DNA of 12,006 nucleotides from Nitriliruptoraceae bacterium (GTDB taxonomy: Bacteria; Actinomycetota; Nitriliruptoria; Nitriliruptorales; Nitriliruptoraceae). The stretch covers positions 1-12,006 of the forward strand of contig SLLJ01000020.1 in assembly GCA_007134165.1 (NCBI GenBank), read 5' to 3'. Below are positions 6,796-12,006 of the stretch, in pieces; within the stretch, counting starts at the first letter, position 1; each line of letters begins with the position of its first letter. The position numbers were made by a program, and so were the translations under genes. The notes below the pieces were generated by a model. It saw only the letters and a list, made by a program, of their open reading frames with translations. It was not told the DNA's origin and made no database searches.

Positions 6796-7709
6796 TCCTC
6801 CCCCAGGTCACGGTGCTGGACGCTGACCGGCAACTCCGTGGTCCGGGCCAGGTAGTCGCCGATCGCGTCGCCGATGGCCACCGAGCGGTGTTTGCCACCG
6901 GTGCAGCCGATCGCGATCGTCAGGTAGCGCTTGCCCTCACGCACGTAGCCGGGCACGAGCACGTCCAGCAGGCCCGTGAACGCGGCGAGGAACGGCTCGG
7001 TGGCCGGCTGAGCGAACACGTAGTCGCGCACCGGCGCGTCCCGGCCGCTGTGGGCCCGCAACTCCTCGACCCAGTGGGGGTTGGGCAGGAACCGCACGTC
7101 GATCAGCAGGTCGGCATCGCGCGGACTGCCGCGCTTGAAGCCGAACGAGACCACCTCGATGTGCAGCGGAGCGGTCGACGAGTCCTCGAAGACCTGCACG
7201 ACCCGCTCACGCAACTCGTGCACGTTGAGGTCGCTGGTATCGATGATGAGGTCGGCCATCCCCCGCAGTTCGCTGAGCTTCTCGCGTTCGCGGCGGATGC
7301 CCACCAGCACGCCCGCACCTGCCGCGGATGGGTGCCGGCGGCGGGTCTCCTCGAACCGCCGGACCAGCGCCTCGTCGTCGGCCTCGAGGTACAGCACCCG
7401 CACGTCGGACTCGCTGCGGCGAAGCTCGCGGATGGTGCCGACCAGCGCGGCGAAGAACTCCCGGCCCCGGGCGTCGGCGACCAGCGCCAGCCGGGTCACC
7501 GACGAGCCCGGCGCGAACGCCAGGTCGCTGACCCGCTGGATCAGGGTCGGCGGCAGGTTGTCGATGACGAACCAGCCAAGATCCTCGATCACGTTCGAGG
7601 CGGTGGTCCGGCCCGCTCCCGACAGGCCGGTGACGATCAGGATGCGGGGCCGCTGCGCCTCGATCTGCGGGTCGGCGCCCGGCTCGGGGGGATCAGGGTC
7701 TGCGCTCAC
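6792..7709 (-). CDS. rapZ: RapZ family nucleotide-binding protein (YvcJ-like)
   Basis: The RapZ/YvcJ family has an N-terminal P-loop kinase-like domain and a C-terminal domain that binds GlcN6P-pathway signals and RNA in E. coli. The Gram-positive role is less clear. Here the P-loop is GLSGAGRT (about 28-35). It has Arg where Walker A usually has Lys, as is common in actinobacterial members. DLGWFVIDNLPP, DTSDLNVHELR, SFGFKRG, DVRFLPNPHW and the C-terminal GCTGGKHRSVAI (CTGGKHR at about 269-275) follow. I favour the GTG at 7709 (305 residues) because GAGGAG sits 7 nt before it. The ATG at 7724 (310 residues) is the alternative but has a poorly placed Shine-Dalgarno. The start overlaps the uvrC stop by 17 nt, and the end overlaps yvcK by 4 nt. 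Confidence 0.93.
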   Translation of the reverse strand: MSADPDPPEPGADPQIEAQRPRILIVTGLSGAGRTTASNVIEDLGWFVIDNLPPTLIQRVSDLAFAPGSSVTRLALVADARGREFFAALVGTIRELRRSESDVRVLYLEADDEALVRRFEETRRRHPSAAGAGVLVGIRREREKLSELRGMADLIIDTSDLNVHELRERVVQVFEDSSTAPLHIEVVSFGFKRGSPRDADLLIDVRFLPNPHWVEELRAHSGRDAPVRDYVFAQPATEPFLAAFTGLLDVLVPGYVREGKRYLTIAIGCTGGKHRSVAIGDAIGDYLARTTELPVSVQHRDLGEE

Positions 7710-9633
7710 CGGACGGCTCCTCATCGTCGGGCGGGGCTCCGAGATGCTCGAGCACCGCCGCCGCGATCGTAGAGGACACGCCCGGCACCGCCGCGAGCTC
7801 CTCGATCCCGGCGCGACGCACGTTGTGTACCGACCCGAAGCGTTCGAGCAGTGCGCGCCGCCGCGCCGGTCCGACCCCCGGCACCTCGTCGAGCGCCGAG
7901 GAGGTCACCGCCGCCGTGCGCCGGGTGCGCTGGTAGGACACCGCGAAGCGGTGGGCCTCGTCGCGCACGGTCTGGACCAGATACAGCGCCTCGCTGCCGC
8001 GCGGCAGCACCACGGGGCGGGACGCCTCGGGCAGCCACAGCTCCTCGAAGCGCTTGGCCAGCGCCACGAAGGCCACGTCGTCCACCGGCAGGTCGGCGAC
8101 GCCCTCCAGCGCGGCGGTGAGCTGCCCCGGTCCGCCGTCGATGACCACCAGGTTCGGCGGGTAGGCGAAGCGGGCGGGGCGGTCGGTCGGCAGCTCGGCG
8201 CGCTCCTCGACCAGGCGGGTGAAACGCCGGCGCAGCACCTCGCGCATCGCGGCGTAGTCGTCGTTGGTGTCCACCGAGAGCTTGAAGCGCCGGTAGTCGG
8301 AGCGCTTGGCCAGCCCGTCCTCGAGCACCACCATCGAGCCCACCACCTCGGTGCCAGCCAGGTGCGAGATGTCGTAGCACTCGATGCGCAGCGGCGCCTC
8401 GTCCAGCCCGAGCGCCTCCTGCAGCTCGCGCAGTGCGCGGGTGCGGCTGTCGAGGTCGCTCGCGCGCCGGGTGCGGTGACGCACGAAGGCGTCCCGGGCG
8501 TTGGCCTCGACGGTGGCGAGGAACGCGGCCCGATCCCCGCGCTGGGGAACCTGGATGCGCACCCGGCTCAGCGGACGGCCGCGCTGCCCGAGCCGGGAGG
8601 CCCGGCGCTGCTCGGCGAGCAGCTGCGAGAGCACCTCGGCGTCCTCGGGTTCGACCGGCACGAGCACGCGGGGTGGGATGTCGTCCGCGCGCTCGGCGTA
8701 CAGCTGCACGAGGAACGAGGTGAGCAGCTGCGCGGTGCTCAGCGGCTCGACCTTGTCGACCACGAAGCCCTTGCGCCCCACCAGCCGCCCGCGGCGCACG
8801 AAGAAGGCCTGCACGGCGGCCTCGAGCTCGTCCTCGTGCACCGCGATCGCATCGAGGTCCTCGGGGGTCTCGGACACCACCTGCTGCTTCTCGAGCACGC
8901 GGCGGGCGGCGGCGAGCTGGTCGCGCCGGCGGGCCGCCACCTCGAAGTTGAGCTCGCCGGCAGCCGCGTGCATGTCGGCCTCGAGCCGCTCGAGCACCGG
9001 GGCGGTGTCGCCGTCGAGGAAGCCGATCAGCCCGTCGACGAGCTCGCGGTGCTCCTCGGGGCTGACCTCGCCGGTGCACGGCGCGGCGCAGCGGTCGATG
9101 TGGTGCAGCAGGCAGGGCCGGCCGGTGCGCGCGGCGCGGTCGTACACCCCCTTGGAGCAGCTGCGCACCGGGAACACGCGGATCAGCAGGTCGAGGGTGT
9201 CGCGGATCGCGTACGCGTGCGCGTAGGGACCGAACCGGCGGTCGTCACGGTCGACCGCGCCGCGCGCCACCCGCGCGCGGGGCACCGGCTCGGAGGTGGT
9301 CACCACGAGGTAGGGGTAGGACTTGTCGTCGCGGTAGCGCACGTTGTAGCGCGGCCGGTGACGCTGGATCAGCGTGTACTCCAGGTGCAGCGCCTCGACC
9401 TCACGCTCGACCACGATCCACTCGACCGAGCGGGCCGCCTGCAGCATCGCCCGCGTGCGCGGGGCGATCCCCGACCAGGCCTGGAAGTAGCTGGCGAGCC
9501 GGGCGCGCAGCGAGGCCGCCTTGCCGACGTACACCACCCGCTCGTTGCCGTCGCGGAACAGGTAGCAGCCCGGGGCGTCGGGCACGGTGCCCGGATCGGG
9601 GCGGAAGGAGCGGGCCGGGTTGTCCATGGCCAC
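7693..9633 (-). CDS. uvrC: UvrABC excinuclease subunit C
   Basis: UvrC makes both incisions in nucleotide excision repair after UvrA/UvrB damage recognition. All domains are present over 646 residues. The GIY-YIG nuclease opens with PGCYLF (21-26), YVGKA (35-39) and Arg43. The four cysteines matching the reported Fe-S site are at 159, 174, 182 and 186 (FPVRSC, RPC, RCAAPC). A UVR motif for UvrB binding lies at about 213-248. The RNase H-like nuclease has Asp421 (ECYDISH), Asp458/459 (TNDDYAAM), Asp499 (VIDGGPGQL) and His561 (RDEAHRFA). A tandem helix-hairpin-helix spans about 580-632. GTG at 9633 is the longest start; ATG at 9627 is two codons in and equally plausible. uvrC heads an operon with rapZ, yvcK and whiA, divergent from mscS. 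Confidence 0.97.
   Translation of the reverse strand: MAMDNPARSFRPDPGTVPDAPGCYLFRDGNERVVYVGKAASLRARLASYFQAWSGIAPRTRAMLQAARSVEWIVVEREVEALHLEYTLIQRHRPRYNVRYRDDKSYPYLVVTTSEPVPRARVARGAVDRDDRRFGPYAHAYAIRDTLDLLIRVFPVRSCSKGVYDRAARTGRPCLLHHIDRCAAPCTGEVSPEEHRELVDGLIGFLDGDTAPVLERLEADMHAAAGELNFEVAARRRDQLAAARRVLEKQQVVSETPEDLDAIAVHEDELEAAVQAFFVRRGRLVGRKGFVVDKVEPLSTAQLLTSFLVQLYAERADDIPPRVLVPVEPEDAEVLSQLLAEQRRASRLGQRGRPLSRVRIQVPQRGDRAAFLATVEANARDAFVRHRTRRASDLDSRTRALRELQEALGLDEAPLRIECYDISHLAGTEVVGSMVVLEDGLAKRSDYRRFKLSVDTNDDYAAMREVLRRRFTRLVEERAELPTDRPARFAYPPNLVVIDGGPGQLTAALEGVADLPVDDVAFVALAKRFEELWLPEASRPVVLPRGSEALYLVQTVRDEAHRFAVSYQRTRRTAAVTSSALDEVPGVGPARRRALLERFGSVHNVRRAGIEELAAVPGVSSTIAAAVLEHLGAPPDDEEPSGERRP
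7717..7722 (-). promoter_or_regulatory. Ribosome binding site of rapZ inside the uvrC end
   Basis: GAGGAG on the minus strand lies 7 nt before GTG 7709. It overlaps the upstream ATG (ATGAGGAG), which argues for the GTG as the real start. Confidence 0.55.
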
Positions 9634-9636
9634 CCG

Positions 9637-9642
9637 AGCCTA
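9637..9642 (-). promoter_or_regulatory. Possible -10 element of the uvrC-rapZ-yvcK-whiA operon
   Basis: TAGGCT on the minus strand matches TAnnnT and ends 9 nt before the ATG at 9627. If used, the transcript would be leaderless or nearly so, as is common in actinobacteria, and would favour ATG 9627 over GTG 9633. No good -35 is seen. Confidence 0.3.
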
Positions 9643-9696
9643 CTTGCCCTGCCCGTTGCACTCCGCGACCTGCCACGCTGGGGGCGATCGACGACG

Positions 9697-9701
9697 AAGG
9701 A
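9697..9701 (+). promoter_or_regulatory. Ribosome binding site of mscS
   Basis: AAGGA lies 7 nt before the GTG at 9709. It fixes the start within an open frame that runs back for more than 2.6 kb through antisense uvrC and rapZ. Confidence 0.65.
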
Positions 9702-9708
9702 CGATTCC

Positions 9709-11136
9709 GTGGTCCGCTGGTGGCTGGCGCAGGCCGACGTGGCGCAGGTCTGTGGCGAGGGCGAGCAGGCGAGCTGGCTCTGCGAGTACGTGCTGCGCGA
9801 GACCGACAACGAACTGCTCGCCCGCATCGCCGGCACCGGCTCGACAGGATTGCGGGTGGTGCTGATCCTGGTCGGTGCCTGGCTGGTCTCACGACTGCTG
9901 CGCCGGTTCGTGACGCGGTTCGCGGGACGTATGGAGCGCACCATCGAGGAACGGCTGACCCGCGCCGCGGAGCGGGGCACGATCACCGACACCGCCCGGT
10001 TCCGCACCCGCCGGCTGCAGCGCCTGCACGCCATCAGCGGGGTGATGCGCGGGGTGGTCGGCACGGTGGTGTGGGCGACCGCGCTGCTGCTGGTGCTCAG
10101 CGAGCTCGACGTGTCGCTGCAGCCGGTGCTGGCCGGGGCAGGGCTCGCGGGCGTGGTGATCGGCTTCGGCGCGCAGCAGCTGGTGCGCGACGTGCTCGCC
10201 GGCATCGCGATGCTGATCGAGGACCAGTACGGCGTCGGCGACTGGATCGAGGTGGAGGGCAAGTTCGGCCAGGTCGAGCGGGTAGGCCTGCGCTCGACCG
10301 CCTTCCGCGACGTGGACGGCACCCTGCACCACGTCCTGAACGGCTCGATGCAGCGGGTCGGCAACCTCTCCCAGGAGTGGGCACGGGCCACCTTCGACGT
10401 GCCGCTTGCGCTGGACGCCGACATCCCCGCCGCCAAGGCGCTGATCCACCGGGTTGCCTGCGATCTGGCCGCCGACGAGGTGTGGGGTCAGGACATCATC
10501 GGCGAGCCCGAGATCTGGGGCGTGCAGGAGTTCGGGCCCGACGGGGTGCGCATCCGGCTGGTCGTGCCGACCAAGCCGCTGCGCAACTTCGACATCACCC
10601 GCCAGCTGCGCGAGCGGATCAAGCTCGCGATGGAGCAGGCCCGCATGCGCATGCCGAGCCAGCTCGTGGAGCTCGGCGGGCAGCGCATGGGCTACACGGT
10701 GCTCACCCGCGAGGTCGATGACGAGCCAAGCGGCCAGCGCCTGCGCCGAGGTGGGCTGGTGCCCGCCGACGTCGGCCCGTTCGACCGCCCGCCGGCAACC
10801 GACCGCGACGCAACCGAAGACACAGACCGGGGCGTGACCGAGGATGCGGGCCCGGACGTGGACGCAGGCCCCGACGTGAACGCAGGCCCCGACGTGGACC
10901 CGGACGCCGTCGGATCGGAGCCGGCGACCGGCGGTGCACCACGGCCCGGCGCGGCCCGCCGTGCCAGGCGCAACGTCGAGGTCGAGGAGGAACGCGACCA
11001 GACCCGGGTGCTGCCCCGCATGCCCCCGGCAGCGCAGGGCGGCCCACCTGGCCAGCCGGCTGCCGACCGCGAGCCGGCCACCGACCTCACCACCGAGCTG
11101 CGCCGCGTGCAGGGTCCCGGCCCGCGCCCGGACTGA
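9709..11136 (+). CDS. MscS-family small-conductance mechanosensitive channel with long disordered C-terminal tail
   Basis: MscS channels open under membrane tension to release solutes during osmotic downshock. Start GTG 9709 is set by AAGGA 7 nt upstream, giving 475 residues. A short N-terminal segment has Cys15 and Cys25. Hydrophobic helices lie at about 47-68 (TGLRVVLILVGAWLVSRLL), 110-131 (VMRGVVGTVVWATALLLVL) and 138-165. The last is the Gly/Ala-rich pore helix (LAGAGLAGVVIGFGAQQLVRD). The MscS beta domain follows (EDQYGVGDWIEVEGKFGQVERVGLRST), then the alpha/beta C-terminal domain to about 345. Residues 346-475 form a Pro/Asp/Glu/Arg-rich, low-complexity tail containing three DAGPDV-type repeats. 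The protein is clearly longer than E. coli MscS (286). The tail is probably cytoplasmic and disordered; its function is unknown. The gene is divergent from uvrC and convergent with uvrA. Confidence 0.92.
   Translation: MVRWWLAQADVAQVCGEGEQASWLCEYVLRETDNELLARIAGTGSTGLRVVLILVGAWLVSRLLRRFVTRFAGRMERTIEERLTRAAERGTITDTARFRTRRLQRLHAISGVMRGVVGTVVWATALLLVLSELDVSLQPVLAGAGLAGVVIGFGAQQLVRDVLAGIAMLIEDQYGVGDWIEVEGKFGQVERVGLRSTAFRDVDGTLHHVLNGSMQRVGNLSQEWARATFDVPLALDADIPAAKALIHRVACDLAADEVWGQDIIGEPEIWGVQEFGPDGVRIRLVVPTKPLRNFDITRQLRERIKLAMEQARMRMPSQLVELGGQRMGYTVLTREVDDEPSGQRLRRGGLVPADVGPFDRPPATDRDATEDTDRGVTEDAGPDVDAGPDVNAGPDVDPDAVGSEPATGGAPRPGAARRARRNVEVEEERDQTRVLPRMPPAAQGGPPGQPAADREPATDLTTELRRVQGPGPRPD
10843..10896 (+). 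repeat. Three 18-bp in-frame tandem units in the mscS tail
   Basis: Units 10843-10860, 10861-10878 and 10879-10896 share gcaggccccgacgtg, with a few changes in the first. They encode DAGPDV, DAGPDV and NAGPDV (residues 379-396). The 18-bp period keeps the frame, so the copy number could vary without breaking the channel. Confidence 0.7.
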
Positions 11137-11216
11137 CGCACACCCCGACTGACCGGCGCGCCTCACCCCGCGCCACGGGCTCCCCACACCACGCCGGTTC
11201 CAGCCGGGCCGGGACG

Positions 11217-11284
11217 AGGCGCCGACCGACGGCTGCCGAACCTCCGGAGTTCGGCAGCCGGACCACAACGCCCGGCGCCGACCG
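11217..11284. repeat. Dyad element copy A (68 bp)
   Basis: The element begins and ends with the 11-mer ggcgccgaccg (11218-11228 and 11274-11284). Its centre is a perfect 12-bp inverted repeat, cggctgccgaac (11230-11241) with gttcggcagccg (11249-11260), and a 7-nt loop. It starts 80 nt after the mscS stop. Outside the loop it differs from copy B at only two of 61 positions. It could serve as the mscS terminator. Confidence 0.75.
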
Positions 11285-11449
11285 CGCAGAGGGCGCTCGC
11301 CGCTGCCACGGAAGCGGCTCACGAGCAACAGGCGCACAGCCTTGCGCGGAAACCGCGGCGACGCACCTCCCCGCCAGCCCAAGTGAGCCCTCGGCGCCGC
11401 CAGACGTGCGATCTACGTCCGTCGATGGCGGCGGTCGGCGCCCTCCCGG

Positions 11450-11499
11450 GACGTGGCGTACCCAAACGGACACCGATGACCGGATGGGTACGCCGCGTC
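11450..11499. repeat. Long inverted repeat, 15-bp arms and 20-bp spacer
   Basis: Arm 11450-11464 (gacgtggcgtaccca) pairs with 11485-11499 (tgggtacgccgcgtc). One position is T-G in DNA, which would be a G-U wobble in one transcript orientation. The 10-bp core ggcgtaccca / tgggtacgcc is perfect. An inverted copy of the 11-mer from the dyad elements lies just before it (11432-11442). Confidence 0.65.
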
Positions 11500-11562
11500 G
11501 GCAGCAGCCGGGCGCACGAACTGCTGCAAGCGCCAGACGCACCCCGGCAGAAGCCAGACGCA

Positions 11563-11582
11563 GCTGCCGCACCGGCGGCAGC
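11563..11582. repeat. Small perfect hairpin
   Basis: An 8-bp stem, gctgccgc / gcggcagc, with a 4-nt loop lies within the repeat-rich segment. It is near the expectation for such GC-rich DNA and is listed for completeness. Confidence 0.4.
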
Positions 11583-11597
11583 GACGGGCCCCGCGGG

Positions 11598-11651
11598 CAG
11601 GCCAGTCCGGCAGGTGCCCGCAGCCAGGCCAGTCCGGCAGGTGCCCGCAGC
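11598..11651. repeat. Perfect 27-bp tandem duplication
   Basis: Two identical 27-bp units (11598-11624, 11625-11651) start with caggccagtccggcag and are followed by the first four bases of a third. They abut dyad element copy B directly. 27 bp is a multiple of three, but no coding frame is supported here. Confidence 0.8.
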
Positions 11652-11652
11652 C

Positions 11653-11722
11653 AGGCGCCGACCGACGGCTACCGAACCCCCATCAGGTTCGGCAGCCGGG
11701 CCACAACGCCCGGCGCCGACCG
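11653..11722. repeat. Dyad element copy B (70 bp)
   Basis: This copy has the same orientation and boundaries as copy A, again framed by the 11-mer (11654-11664 and 11712-11722). The stem 11666-11677 with 11687-11698 is 12 bp with one A-C mismatch. The loop is 9 nt and unrelated to that of copy A. It ends 14 bp from the uvrA stop, so it lies where the uvrA terminator should be. Confidence 0.75.
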
Positions 11723-11736
11723 AAGCCCCGCTCGAC

Positions 11737-12006
<270 letters not shown>

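Larger units (their letters stand above)
9634..9708. promoter_or_regulatory. Divergent uvrC / mscS intergenic region
   Basis: These 75 bp must hold the start signals for both the minus-strand repair operon and plus-strand mscS, unless transcription enters from further away. A clear -35/-10 pair for mscS is not visible. No inverted repeat stands out that would suggest a shared operator. Confidence 0.4.
11137..11736. other. 600-bp repeat-rich non-coding segment between convergent mscS and uvrA
   Basis: I see no gene here. The open frames on both strands are Arg/Pro/Ala-rich, run into uvrA or mscS, and have no ribosome binding site or recognisable domain. The segment contains a weak 6-bp stem after mscS (11155-11160 with 11169-11174), two copies of a dyad element (11217-11284 and 11653-11722), an imperfect 15-bp inverted repeat (11450-11499), an 8-bp stem (11563-11582) and a 27-bp tandem repeat (11598-11651). 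Dual termination of convergent genes is one role. An intergenic repeat hotspot or a small structured RNA are others. Confidence 0.6.

Noticed and set aside
6792..7709. RapZ P-loop with Arg in place of the Walker A Lys as a lost function
   Set aside because: GAGR(S/T) is the usual form in actinobacterial RapZ proteins as I know them, so it is lineage-typical rather than a defect.
7081..9708. Very long plus-strand open frame running into mscS
   Set aside because: It is antisense to uvrC and rapZ, whose motifs are intact, and its composition is typical of a GC-rich shadow frame. The mscS ribosome binding site and homology begin only at 9709.
11598..11651. 27-bp repeat as a CRISPR array
   Set aside because: The units are directly adjacent with no spacers, there are only two copies, and no cas genes are nearby.

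Overview
The window comes from a high-GC actinobacterium. The evidence is the uvrC-rapZ-yvcK-whiA block followed by gap and pgk, a WhiA protein, frequent GTG starts, and an Arg-type P-loop in RapZ. The Cys-containing SLH-like domain of the first gene recalls deep-branching actinobacterial classes such as Nitriliruptoria, Euzebya relatives or Acidimicrobiia, but that placement is inference.

Layout. Positions 1-2231 (+) hold the 3' part of a large extracellular protein: PQQ-like beta-propeller repeats, a Pro/Asp/Thr-rich linker, one SLH-like domain, a second linker and an LCCL domain. The reading frame breaks twice, near 1775-1795 and near 2150-2168. Positions 2232-2329 are a convergent intergenic region with two strong GC hairpins. 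On the minus strand follow pgk (2330-3526) and gap (3606-4610), then a 242-bp leader region with a possible promoter. Further on lie whiA (4853-5866), yvcK (5863-6795), rapZ (6792-7709) and uvrC (7693-9633). These last four overlap end to start, so they are almost certainly one operon transcribed uvrC to whiA. A 75-bp divergent gap separates uvrC from a plus-strand MscS-type channel gene (9709-11136). Positions 11137-11736 are non-coding and full of repeats. The C-terminal end of uvrA (minus strand) runs off the right edge.

How the genes work together. uvrA and uvrC encode two parts of nucleotide excision repair. RapZ, YvcK and WhiA form the conserved trio linking envelope-precursor and carbon metabolism to growth and division. 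gap and pgk are consecutive glycolytic enzymes. They lie downstream of whiA but probably also have their own promoter. The usual next gene, tpiA, is absent, and the cluster ends against the convergent surface-protein gene.

Most of the window is conserved housekeeping DNA. The unusual parts are the twice-frameshifted PQQ/SLH/LCCL surface protein and the 600-bp segment between mscS and uvrA. That segment holds two copies of a 68-70 bp dyad element, a 27-bp tandem repeat and a long inverted repeat. I found no credible undescribed defence or biosynthetic system.
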